Part shown: positions 24,101 through 34,505 of the stretch, piece by piece
Numbering within the stretch: the first letter of the stretch is position 1
Layout: every line of letters starts with the position of its first letter
NCBI RefSeq assembly: GCF_051014445.1
Contig: NC_135136.1
Span: 42,852,001-42,916,000 of the forward strand
DNA length: 64,000 nt
From: Colletes latitarsis
Lineage: Eukaryota > Arthropoda > Insecta > Hymenoptera > Colletidae
Reading direction: 5' to 3'
Position numbers and translations under genes: made by a program
The notes under the pieces: generated by a model
What the model saw: only the letters and a program-made list of their open reading frames with translations
What the model was told of the DNA's origin: nothing
The model's database searches: none

Positions 24101-24738
24101 TATACAGACGGAAACGATGGACTCCACAAGTTCTCACCTGAATGGTGACCGAGCTCGATTGAGCACCGAGCACCGCGACCACATCGTCGAATCCTCCGTT
24201 CATGAACTTTGGCACGGTCCGATCGTTGCACAGATACTCCGGGGAGCCGGCGAGCCGATTGTCGCGCGCGATGAAGCCTACGAAACGAGGAGGACAAGGG
24301 GGAACGATCGAGATCTGTTTGCAGCGTGCGTCGTCGTTACCTTTGACGAAATAGAACGCTTGCTCGAGAGCGTAACTAGGATTGTCGCAAGTGTCGAAGG
24401 CCAGAACGCCGAGCCGTATGCCCGGAAGAATGTTTCGGTCGTCGTTGACGCGTCCAAGGGTGTAGAGCATAGCTTCCAGCGGCTGAATCCCGTCCTCGAG
24501 CTAAATCAACGAACCCTACAAATAATCAATTGTTCTCGCTTTATCGCGTGGCCTCGCGACTTGCCTGGATCTCGCCGCAGCTACCTCCGTCGCTGCCTCG
24601 ACGATGAATTGGAAACAATCCGCCCAACACGATGTCTCCCGTCACGTTCGCGTAACCATATGTCGCGCTGCCTTTGCTCGTTGCTCGTTCTCCGAATACC
24701 AGAAACCCAACAAACATCGTTGCAATCGCGGCGATCAT
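21142..24738 (-). CDS. mtt: Class C GPCR, mangetout/mXR-type mGluR relative
   Basis: Seven-helix receptor with a venus-flytrap ligand domain. Twelve coding exons (minus): 24565-24738, 24341-24500, 24138-24277, 23817-23965, 23551-23747, 23167-23477, 22871-23096, 22678-22800, 22271-22591, 21843-22125, 21581-21780, 21142-21509; phases join to 883 aa. It has a signal peptide (MIAAIATMFVGFLVFG), GDIVLGGLFPIH, the flytrap lobes, a nine-Cys-type domain (DPCCWTCQSCSPYQY), and helices starting AIVAMAIAVSGMALTTFV. Pocket residues for the amino-acid backbone are kept (SSSV, YMATS, VPSD, SEYGDHG, GSDSW), but the mGluR1 Tyr74 and Arg78 positions are Asp and Pro (EDGIQPLEAM). That pattern is known from insect mXR (mangetout), reported as an L-canavanine receptor in Drosophila. 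The first intron appears to use a GC donor. The frame stays open upstream of the chosen Met to 25074. Confidence 0.88.
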
Positions 24739-25786
24739 TTTATCCTCGAACACCGGTCGCTCCTCTCGCGAGACTGACCACGCGATCAACGACCAACGAC
24801 CCAAAGCCCTTCGAGGATCCCTCGAGGGAGCGGCCGATTTTCCTTTCCACGCATGAAAATCGATCCGCGTAAACAAAACGTCCACGTACCACAGCCCTCG
24901 CTTAAGTGTACCATCATCGTCACCGATCGAATAATCGATTTTCGGGACACGTTGTCGATTGAAAACACATCGTTTGCTTATTTGCTTGGTCCAGTTTCTC
25001 TCGTAAACAGCATACAGATCAGAATTTTTTAATATTAACCGTAGAGGATGAATTGATTCGGAGAAGGAATACAATAATTGAAAGCCACAGGTTAACGATA
25101 ATAAATATATTTTAATGTTACTGGTGTCCCTTGTCTCGTGTTCTTTTAAATAAAACGCAGCCCAATTACAATGACATCAAGAGTATTCGACTACATAGAG
25201 TGAGATACCGAATGAAACGCTTTTAAAACAATCGCTATAGTAAAGGAAGACTCGGTATCGCAGCTGTTCGGTGACATCAAGGGTATCTTACGCGTTCGAA
25301 TAACACACAGAATCGTAAGTAAGTAAAATGATTTCTCGAAGGCCTTGGGACAAGGGTAAAAGCGGCGACGGTAAAAGCAAGCCGATACGCGAGTAAACCG
25401 ACCGGACGAGCAAACAGAGGCAGGGAAAGAGCAATTTCGTTAAATGGCTGTCCACGAAAGATTGTGTTTTCGACTTTGCGTCGCGTTCCGAGCGGACGAT
25501 TCGATTTTTGGATACGAAATCATGGCCGAGCGATCGAGCTGGCGGACGGATAGAGGAGACGAACGAGGACGAGCGACCGAGGAAGCGGAGTGGGAACGAT
25601 AACTACGGAATATCCAATTATTCAATCGCCTCCCCGAGTCGGTCCGTTTAATCGTCGCGGTCGTCCGTCCACGGTTTCGCGGCTTAGAAACGCACCGTTT
25701 TCGACCGAGACGACTGCTTTGCTCGCGCTACGCGATATCTTCTAGTCCTCGTTAATCGCGAACCGGTCGAAACAAACGAGAGAATC
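24739..25786. other. Divergent promoter region between mtt and the SLC5 gene
   Basis: About 1 kb separating two start codons that point apart; it should contain the promoters of both. It includes the second copy of the diverged repeat at 25064-25350. No TATA box or initiator could be fixed by eye. Confidence 0.5.
25064..25350. repeat. Diverged repeat, copy 2
   Basis: Counterpart of 18214-18345, with about 150 bp of extra sequence between the CTCGTGTTCTTTTAAATAAAAC block and the CTCGAAGGCCTTGG block. The extra part contains a direct repeat of the phrase GACATCAAGNGTAT at about 25172 and 25272. Confidence 0.55.
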
Positions 25787-28700
25787 ATGGACCGGGCCGA
25801 CGATACAGCCACCCACCGATCCTTCGATCCGATCGATTGCGCTGTGTTTGCCGGAATGCTGGGAATTTCTACCATCATCGGAATCTATCAAGCGTACAAG
25901 TCGAGGAAAGCCACCGACGCGGTTGGAGAATATTTATTGGGCGGACAAAAGATGTCCATCTTTCCCATAAGCATGTCTCTGATAGCCAGGTAATCAGGAC
26001 AACGAGCATTTCGAAACTAATGTACATACATATTTAAGCGGAGAAAACGCGTTATAACGGTGACGCGAGCGTAGAGGGTACGCATCCGCTTCCGGCGCGT
26101 CGCGACTTTTACTTCCGTAAAAATTAATTGTTACCTACGTAGAAACGTATTTGTCCGAATGGTACGTTTTAACCCTTAAGCCGACTCTCGATCTGAACTG
26201 AATTATTTTACTCAATGTTGGTTGTTACCAAATTGGTAAATGGAAATCAACTTTCAACGATAATCCACTTAAGGGTTAAAATTTCCTCGGTTCGATTTTC
26301 AGCTACATATCGGGAATAGCGATCCTCGGACTGCCCGCCGAAATGTACGTGTACGGGACGCAATACTGGTGCGTCATCATCGCCGATTCCTTCGTCTCTG
26401 TGACGATGGCCGTCGTCTATCTACCAGTCTTCTACGGTCTTGGAATCACTTCTTCCTACGAGGTATTAGCGTCCACGTTTATTTAAATCTTTGATGAAAT
26501 GCCTCTCTACTTGTTCTTCGCGGTTTCAGTACTTAAATCTGAGGTTCAACAACGCCGTTCGATTAATGGGCTCGGTGATATTTTTGATAAAAATGGTAAG
26601 CGTATCTCGAACAAACGACGCCTCGACCGAACACCTACGTGCATAATTCTTGCTTTCCAGCTACTCTATATCCCGCTGGTGATATACGTTCCCGCGCTGG
26701 CGTTCAATCAAGTGACAGGAATGAACCTCCACGCGACGGCTCTGTTGGTCTGTGCCGTCTGCATATTCTACACTACTTTGGTGAGAAGAATGCGAAGAAA
26801 CGCCGATCTTCCAAGCCCCTATACACTCGAGACATCCCCCTCGCGTTCGGCGTTCGCGCGCCAGACGACACACGATGCATTTTACAGGGCGGATTGAAGG
26901 CGGTCGTGTGGACGGACGCTATCCAGACGATCGTGATGTTCGGAGGAGTGATGGTCGTCGCGATACTCGGCACCATGCGAGTAGGTGGAATCGAACAGGT
27001 CTGGGAAAGAAATCGCGACACCGGCAGAATCGAATTCTTCGAGTAAGAGAACTCTCCTCTTCTTCCTTTGGCTCCGTTTCACATCGTTTCCTTCCCTCCT
27101 CGACAGCATGAACCCGGATCCAACGGCGCGACACACTTTCTGGACCGTGGTCGTCGGTGGCTACCTGAATTGGTTGGCAAGTTGCTCGGTGAATCAGGCG
27201 ATGGTGCAACGATGCCTCTCTATGCCCAACCTGAAAAAGGCTAACGCGTAAGTTGATTCCCCTCGTTGAGTTACAACGAGTCGATACTACACCTCTTTTA
27301 CTCCTACCTTTCAGAACGATCGCGATAATGGCGATCGGTATAATAACCATAGTCTCGTTGAGTTGCTACACCGGTCTCGTCATCTTTGCGGCGTTTTACG
27401 ACTGCGATCCTGTCACCACCAAGGTAACACGATAAAACACTTGATCGTCCCTACCGATTTCCATCGATGCGTTCCTTTCAGCGATTAAGGAAACCGGACC
27501 AACTGCTGCCGTATTTCGTGATGGAGATGACCGGATCGATCCCCGGGTTGCCCGGACTCTTCGTCGCGGGTGTGTTCAGCGCCGCGTTAAGGTAATTTCC
27601 AGTCATATTTTTATACTTGTGTAACGTCATCCATACATACACACCTCCTGTCGTCTAAGGGTGTCCGCTAGCAGGCCTCCGCGATCTAACAAAGAGTACC
27701 GTACAAGTCACGATTAAATATAGTCGGGGAAAAATTTACCGACCTGGTTAGCGGACACTCTTGCGAATATTTATGCAAAATTGGTCGATTCGATCCAACA
27801 GATTCAAACGCATACTTTCTTTCCTTTCAGTACCATGTCCACCGGATTGAACTCCATGTCCGGAGTGATATACGGGGACATGATAAAACCATGGTTCCGC
27901 ACCCCCGTCTCGGAAGTAACGGCCAGTCGAACGATCAAGGGAATCGTAGTTGCGATCGGTGCAGTCTGCGTGGGACTTGTTTTCCTCGTTGAGAAACTCA
28001 CTGGACTCATACAGGTGAAACTTTTCCCTTTCTTCTCTGCGTACAGAGTCTATTCGAACGAGTGTGGTAGGTACAACCGATTCTATCTTTAAGAATAATC
28101 GTTTGATCTTGTCACGCAGGCTTGCAAGAGTTTATCGGGAATAACTGCAGGACCTTTGCTCGGAATGTTCACCCTCGGCATGTTCTTTCCGTTTGCAAAC
28201 TCCGCGGTAAGAAACGCGGCTCGTTCACCCAATCCATTTACCGCTGTCGCGTCCATTAGCCTTTGCTAATGATCGTGTGTGCGTTACAAATCTCTATCGA
28301 CCTAAATTTTCAATCGTTCTCTGCTCCTCTTCCAATCTTCCGTCGGTTGATTCGACCGCAACAGGGAGCACTGGTGGGTGGGCTGGTCAGTCTGAACCTC
28401 GTCGCCTGGATCTCGTTTGGTACTCAGGCAGCCATCTCTACAGGGAATATAAACTATACCGTGAAGCCGATATCCATCGATGGATGTCCAGATTCGCTGA
28501 AAAGCCGCGTCAACAATCTCACCCTCGCCGCTGAAACTGCGGCAATGTAAGTAACGTAAGTCGATCGACTGCGTATAATTTTTTTAACACGTTCTCTTCC
28601 TCGTTTCCAGCGAGCAACCCTTTTTCCTGTATAGAATGTCCTACCTCTGGTACACGTGGCTCGGATTTCTAACTGCGATTCTCCTCGGTCTTCTCGTCTC

Positions 28701-28922
28701 TTGGATTACCGGTGCGAACGTGCTCAAATCGGGGGACGAGAAATTATACACGCCGATGATACGCGGCTTTCTACGTTCAAAACTTTCGGCCACGAATCGA
28801 CAGGTACGACGCTCCTCTTAAAACTCGATCCGACCAAATGATTCTGACAATGTTATCTTGGTTCGCAGGACTCCATACAACTAGCCAAAGTCGAAGCAGC
28901 GACCGCTTCAAACGACTCGTAA
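25787..28922 (+). CDS. SLC5-family sodium/solute cotransporter
   Basis: Plasma-membrane Na+-coupled transporter of the sodium:solute symporter family, in the branch with monocarboxylate and multivitamin transporters. Exons 25787-25989, 26303-26462, 26530-26595, 26661-26780, 26888-27042, 27107-27247, 27315-27423, 27482-27591, 27831-28014, 28120-28206, 28365-28546, 28611-28803, 28869-28922; phases join to 587 aa, normal for the family. Signatures: GEYLLGGQKMSIFPISMSL, SYISGIAILGLPAEMYVYG, IPLVIYVPALAFNQVTG, GGLKAVVWTDAIQTIVM, NQAMVQRCLS, and STMSTGLNSMSGVIYGDMIK with conserved small/polar residues of the Na+ site region. Multiple hydrophobic helices fit 13 TM segments. The substrate cannot be read from sequence. 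Two introns hold small inverted-repeat elements. Confidence 0.9.
26167..26282. repeat. Small inverted-repeat element in SLC5 intron 1
   Basis: A 116-bp element with perfect 14-bp inverted ends (TTTTAACCCTTAAG and CTTAAGGGTTAAAA) around AT-rich sequence, MITE-like. It lies between the first two coding exons. Confidence 0.6.
27657..27762. repeat. Small inverted-repeat element in SLC5 intron 8
   Basis: A 106-bp element with imperfect ~19-bp inverted ends (AAGGGTGTCCGCTAGCAGG against CCTGGTTAGCGGACACTCTT). It resembles a short MITE and ends 68 bp before the next exon. Confidence 0.65.
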
Positions 28923-29394
28923 CTCGTTGCATCGCATATCGAAAGGAAAGGAGAAATTAGTACGTACAGTCGCTGAAAACATCTAACCAGTATACATATG
29001 TATTTTCAAATTCCAACCCTTACATGATCGTCACATGCATACGTAGAAAACGCGTTCGAGTAAACGCGTTCGGACAACGAACAAAAAGAGAACATTATAT
29101 AATATTTAAAGATCAAGAGAAGATAGACAACAGAGTTTTGCGTAACGTTTCTCGTTGATCGCGCGTTCGTTCCATCCAGCAGACGCCTTGTCCTTCTTCC
29201 ATTCACTCTCTGTCCCTGAGAAACCACGGATAAACCACGGAATTTCAAGGGTCGCGAGCACCTACAGCGCAGCTTCGACGCCTCGTCTCACCGAGACGCG
29301 CCACTTTCTGTACTTTCCATGGCCCACGACCCTGATCCTCAACGAGTGTTCGATATATACTGGGCACCATCCTTTACGGCCTAAAACATGCAGC
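28923..29394. other. Convergent 3' region of SLC5 gene and Rcd-1
   Basis: About 470 bp between two stop codons that face each other. No canonical AATAAA on either strand was found by eye, so variant signals are probably used. No other feature seen. Confidence 0.45.
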
Positions 29395-30475
29395 TTAAGA
29401 GGCAAGCGGCGACATGCCGATCGTTCTTGGATCTTGCTGTCCCGGCTGCGCTGGAGGTCCGGGTTGCGGTCCGGCTTCCAAGTTCTTCAACAGCTGATTT
29501 AACCAGTGTTTCGTCGACGCGTCCTCTTGCAAGCACGTCGCGAACGTATTGTCCCTGAGTTGATCGGGCAAGCATTGCCTCAGCGCCAGTAACGCCCTGT
29601 TGGACATACAAAACGAAACGAAATCAATCAAACGAATGTTCTAACTACCATTATCAATACGCGTATACGATTTAGTCTTACCGTGGGTTGTCCGACAATC
29701 GCAGATAACACCTGACTACGTGCTTCAATAGTCTAGCGGAAGGATCTTTGGCCAAAGACAGTACCATTTTCCCTAAGATCATCGCGACGTGACTGAATCT
29801 GTCGTACGTTTGGCATATGTACGACAGACCACTGTCATCCAGCAGAATCTTTTGCAAAATGAAGGTGGCTACGGTCTTGCTTAGCTCGGAACCACTCTCC
29901 ATTATTCGCAGGCATAAAGGAATGATCTCTGTGGTGAGCAAGAACGTTATCACCTCTTGCTCGTCGGTTTTCACCAATGCTCCTATCACTCCCAAGCTGG
30001 TTAGCCTCAGGTACTCGAACGGACGAGTCTTGCTCACCGTGTGCAGAAACGGGTACAAGAACAACGGCACGTGAGCCTGAAAGTAAAGAAAAATATATAC
30101 GATCAAAGTATATCGAAAAATAATCGCGGAAAATAACTTTAGCGTTACCTGTAGAAAGGCAGATCTAGTTTCCGGGTGACTTGCCACGCATTGTAACAGA
30201 GCCAACGCGTTGCATACTCGGTTGCTTTGGTACGCTGTGAGGGTGGCTGGATTAATGGCCGGATAAATATTTATTATTTCTTGAAGCAACGATGCACTCG
30301 TGCCGAACGAATGCCAAAGCATTGGCGCCAAATCGGGGACCACTTCGCGCTTCTTGCTCAGCTCCAACAACGCGTTCTCCCTCGTCTCGGGATTCGATAA
30401 TTCAATTATCCAGGTGTACACTTTTTCGCGATCTACCGTCGACTGCAACGCAGCCGGACTTTGCTGCGAACTCAT
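29395..30475 (-). CDS. Rcd-1: CCR4-NOT complex subunit 9 (Rcd-1/CNOT9)
   Basis: Armadillo-repeat scaffold subunit of the CCR4-NOT deadenylase complex, acting in cytoplasmic mRNA decay and repression. Exons (minus) 30149-30475, 29682-30076, 29395-29596; phases join to 307 aa (human CNOT9 is 299). Highly conserved signatures: REKVYTWIIELSNPETRENA, LAPMLWHSFGTSASLLQEI, IYPAINPATLTAYQSNRVCN, LALLQCVASHPETRSAFL, RPFEYLRLTSLGVIGALVK, LLDDSGLSYICQTYDRFSH. The C-terminal tail is rich in Pro, Gly and Gln (GPQPGPPAQPGQQDP), variable in the family. The first intron is short and open in frame, so an unspliced reading gives a misleading insertion between FLQ and AHVPLFLYP. Only the start codon at 30475 fits the family N-terminus. 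Confidence 0.95.
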
Positions 30476-30604
30476 CGCTCGGTTATCGCAACCAGAAATT
30501 GTTTAACTCGTCGATCGACAAACGATCTCTGTCCGTTGTTTCCTTTCAACTTTAACAGTCGGCCGGCCGACCGGCCCTGCTCCGACTTTCGGTCAATCGT
30601 TCGA

Positions 30605-30850
30605 ATGGCCGATTTCGAGCAAAAACAAATTTATAGGTTATGCGGCGAGCTTTTACGACGAGAAACCAACTCCGAGTCTGCCCAAGCAATTGCTACGTCG
30701 AATCGATTGTTTCACACCGCGTGCAATGGTTCGTGTTTCTTTCGAAATCTATGCTACTTACACTCGAGCTTCTCGCTGCCTTCTTCCTATAATATTACTG
30801 TTTCGCCAGGCCTCGTTTCTTCACAGCAAAATGCTTCCGCTAAACCTTGA
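30605..30850 (+). CDS. Small open reading frame divergent from Rcd-1
   Basis: An ATG 129 bp from the Rcd-1 start, pointing the other way, opens an 81-codon frame beginning MADFEQKQIYRLCGELLRRE. The first ~40 residues look protein-like (charged, helical) and may be a first exon ending near 30727, where a weak GT donor (AATG|GTTCGT) occurs; the rest is low quality. No downstream exon was found and the repeat island begins soon after. It could be a divergent gene cut off by repeats, or chance. Not recognised. Confidence 0.3.
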   Translation: MADFEQKQIYRLCGELLRRETNSESAQAIATSNRLFHTACNGSCFFRNLCYLHSSFSLPSSYNITVSPGLVSSQQNASAKP

Positions 30851-31375
30851 CGCTTACTGGGTGACTGGGTACCCTTGATGCCACTGGTGACAGAGTTTGG
30901 TCGGCCCTGATTTGCGCGGGATCGCGAGCAGGGGAGGGAGAGGGGAAAATTTGACATTATTTTTGTTTCATTATTAATCTAAGAACTCTGATCTTCTAAT
31001 TACGGAGCTAGTAGACCGTTGAAGCTGAGACAGCGTTCAGAGTATCGAAACGATAACCTAAAACGAGTTGAACCACGATCGTTTTACAACTTATTGTCTT
31101 ATCAAATTTCATAATTTTAGGGCTACAGAAGCCTGCTCTTATTTTGTACAGAATGCTTTAAAAGATCTAGGCATATGATTTTCGGAAAATTATCGCGTCA
31201 ACAGTTTTCAACGAGCTACGATCAGACGCAATAGACTTAAAGTTCGTTTATACAGTATCTCAGATTTGAGTGAGTTCGTACCAGAGACGTCAGATGGAGC
31301 CTCGGGTGCACCGTGGATACCTCATTCCACTTTCTCCATTCTGCCAGATCACACGTGCCTGAGCTCGTAGAGTTT

Positions 31376-31494
31376 CGAACAACTGACACATAACCTCTTT
31401 CTCGATTGTCCGAAGCTGACCGAAGTAATTTCGGACCGTCTCATGGGAGTTAAGAGAGGGAGGCTCACATTTGCCTTCTCGCTCTTGAACAACT
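31376..31494 (+). pseudogene. Possible degenerate non-LTR retrotransposon tail
   Basis: In one frame the sequence reads EQLTHNLFLDCPKL, then a run ending RLTFAFSLLNN and a stop. The HNLFLDCPKL string resembles the histidine/cysteine-rich tail of LINE-type reverse transcriptase proteins. A TAG stop lies directly upstream and no reverse transcriptase core was found. Low confidence; it may be chance. Confidence 0.25.
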
Positions 31495-31569
31495 GAAATC
31501 CAACCTCACGTCAACAGCATACGATTCGGAATCTCGACTGCCCAGGTATTTTTACTTGCCTTTCCTGGA

Positions 31570-34320
31570 GTTCATTACTGAACTCTGCAAATTACTCCTG
31601 GTTTCTGTTTGCCTTTGATGACCTCTGATGACCAGTGCTGACGAAAGTACAGAACTCCCGACAATTTTTGACACCATACAGCGACTGTTACTGACTGCTC
31701 CTGATTACTGCTTGCCTCTGCTAACCATCGCTTATATTTCCGACAACCTATAACGATTACTACTGACTCTGCTAACCTCTTTTGGTCTTTGCTGATCTTT
31801 GTCAGCGTGTGCTTGTCTCTGCTGACCTTTCCTGGCCTCTGCCGAATGCTACTGAACACTGCAGGTATTTCTGATAATCTATAACGATTAATACTTGCTA
31901 CTGCATGCCCCTACAAGTCTCTGCTTGTCTTTGCAGGTTTCTGCTTGCCTGCGCATGCCTTTGCTGGTCTCTGCTGACCATTGCTGACCACCCCTGATGC
32001 TTCTGACAACATATAACGCTTACTATTTGCTATTATTCGCCCCTGGTGATCTCTGCTTGCCCCTGCTGGCCTCTGCTGACCACCGTATATATTTCTGGCA
32101 ACGTACAACGATTACTACGACTCCTGCCTTCCTCTGTTGGTCTCTGTCAGCGTCTCCTGGCCTAAGCTGGCCTCTGTCAACATCTCCCAACATCAGCTGA
32201 CCATTGTCTATCACTGCTGACCGTTGCTGACATCTTGTGACACGATATAATATAATATAATATGTTTATATGTATTAAAGTTTTGTATAATGTAAATCTA
32301 TGACAATAAATGATATAATTTCAAAGAATGCTATGTGTTCTCATCATTTCTACCTTTCCTTTCCTCTCGAAATCATTCCCTTAGTTATAAGATACCTGCC
32401 ACCTCTTTCCCTACCATCCCCTTCTGATAACAAAGTCTAAAATGGACATAAAATCGTCAGCGCCTGACCTATGGTCGATTAGAGATACTTATTCATTCAT
32501 TCAGTAAACGTCAGCTCCCGTATTAGCTGCCAGAGATAAAAATTTTCAAGTCTAAAATGGACCTGAAACCGTCAGCGGCATAGCTACGGTCGATAGGTAA
32601 ACGCCAGCTCTGCATACTAGCTGCCAGAGGCAAAAATTTTCTAAGTTCCCCGGAAAGATTTCAAATATTGCGCCGCTTGCCAGAGGCAGAAATTTTCAAA
32701 GTCCCGCGGAAAGATTTCGAATTTGCCGCCGCCTGGGCTTTCTCACAAGTGCTCGCTCGGGCCTTCGTTTCTATATATACACTCGTTAACCCAACTCTAA
32801 ATGGGCCATTTCATGACATGCCTTCCTAGCAGCAACATCTCCAGCAGCAGCGGAGCCGGCAGGAGCTGGTCCTCCCCTGGAGGGGGGGTGGGGGTCCGGC
32901 CAGGTCTGGCTGGCGGGCTCCCACCCAGTGGGAGGGGGGGGGGGGGTGCCGCTGCAAAATTTTCGGGATGTTCCTTCCCGAAAAATTTCTAAGTTCCACA
33001 GCCGACAGGAGACAACAACAATGGGCGGAGAGCGGAGAGGGGGCCAGCGACGATCTTCCAGAAAAATTTCAAAGTCCCACGGCTGGCAGAAGGACAACAA
33101 ACACTTGGCGGAAAAATTTCAAAGTCCCACAGCTAACACGGAGACACTGGCGGTTGACGGCTGGCAGGAGAGATGAAAGCCGAGCTTTCAGAGAAATGTC
33201 GAAGTGCCCGGGAAAGATTTCAGGGGGGGGCTCTTTAAAATTTTTGCCGAAAAATTCAGGCCGCAGCTGCTGCCTGAAACTTCTTGGAAGTTTCAGGGAT
33301 TCCGAGAAATTTCAGGGTTTCCGAGAAGTTTCAGGGATTCCGAGAAGTTCCAGGGATTCCGAGAATTTTCAGGAATTCTTAGAAATGACGTCATTTCCAG
33401 GAATTCGCAGAAATTTTCTGGCGGCGGGAGATTTGAAATCTTTCCGAAGAACTTAGAAAATTTTTAAAGATACGGAGTGTCGATCGAGTCTTATAACTAA
33501 GGGAATGATTTGGAGAGGGAAAGAACGGTCAAAAATGATGAGAACAGATAGAAATCTTTTAAATTATATCATTTATTGACATAAATTTACATTATACAAA
33601 CTTTAATACATATAAACATATTATATTATATTATATCATGTCACACGTTGTCAGCAACGGTCAGCAGTGGTCAGCGATGGTCAGCTGACGTCGGAAGATG
33701 TTCGCAGAGGCCAGCTTAGGCCAGGAGATGCTGGGAGAGGTCAGCAGAGGGTGGCAGTAGCCAGTAGTAATCGTTGTACGTTGTCACAAGTATCAGGAGT
33801 GGTCAGCAGCGGTCAGCAGAGGTCAGCGGAGGTTGGCAAAAGTTAGTAGTAATCGTTATACGTTGCCAGATATATACGCGTTGGTCAGTAATGGCCAGCA
33901 GAGGCTGAGAGAGAGTTAACAGTAGCCAGTCGTAATCGGTATACGTTTTTAGAAGTGTCAGGGGTGGTCAGCAGCGGTCAGCAGGGACGAGCAGAGGCAT
34001 GCAATGGCAAGCAGAGATCAGCAGGGGCGAACAGTAGCATGGAGTAATTATTATACGATGTCAGAAGCATCAGGGGTGGTCAGCATCGGTCAGCAGAGAC
34101 TAGCAGGGCCAAGCAGTAGCAAGTTGTAATCGTTATACGTTGCCAGAAATATAAGGGGTGGTCAGCAGAAGCCAGCAGAGGTTGGGAGAGGCTTTCAGTA
34201 GCAAGTTGTAATCGTTATACGTTGTCAGAAGTAACAGGAGTGGTCAGCAGCGATCAGCAAAAGCCAGCAAAGGCCAACGGAGGTCTGTAGGAAAATTCAA
34301 AAGTACATGTAGTCGTACCT
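31570..34320. repeat. 2.7 kb inverted repeat built of degenerate tandem units
   Basis: The left arm (about 31570-32720) is the reverse complement of the right arm (about 33405-34320). Landmarks: ATAATATAATATAATATG at 32249 against its complement at about 33622; CTTAGTTATAAGATAC at 32381 against GTCTTATAACTAAG at 33490; TTTCTAAGTTCCCCGGAAAG at 32638 against its complement near 33450. The outer halves are ten-base GGTCAGCAGN units organised in ~80-115 bp higher-order repeats anchored by TAATCGTTATACGTTG. The spacer (32730-33405) is GC-rich simple sequence with a 13-G run at about 32934-32946. No transposase or other protein is encoded. Confidence 0.8.
33280..33405. repeat. ~19-20-bp tandem repeat near the inverted-repeat centre
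   Basis: About five imperfect copies of GGGATTCCGAGAAGTTTCA, changing gradually to GGAATTCNNAGAAAT at the right end. It lies in the spacer of the larger inverted repeat. Confidence 0.65.
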
Positions 34321-34490
34321 TATACCACAGACGAGGTATACGAATAGACTTCACACCTTATGGACTGAAAATGGCCTAATCTGACTGTCATACAGCTGAA
34401 AATTCGGGGGTGATTTTAGCGTCTTATTCTTATGGATGGTGGTCAGTTGAGAAAGTATTCTCTGAATTAATATTGATGGAAGTTGCTGCG
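34318..34490 (+). repeat. Dispersed repeat, copy B
   Basis: Same-orientation relative of 1963-2135. It starts where the right arm of the large inverted repeat ends, so it may mark the edge of an insertion. Confidence 0.65.
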
Positions 34491-34505
34491 AGTGGAGACT
34501 CAAAG

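Noticed and set aside
24739..25074. N-terminal extension of mtt
   Set aside because: The frame is open, but a signal peptide begins directly at the Met at 24738, and the extension has no receptor-like features.
29682..30475. Single uninterrupted 265-codon Rcd-1 frame
   Set aside because: The 24 residues between FLQ and AHVPLF are an in-frame intron with GT-AG ends; CNOT9 has no such insertion.
33640..34320. GGTCAGCAG repeats as a coding collagen-like or Gln-rich protein
   Set aside because: All frames contain stops and the repeats are degenerate; the reverse-complement arm shows it is a structural repeat.
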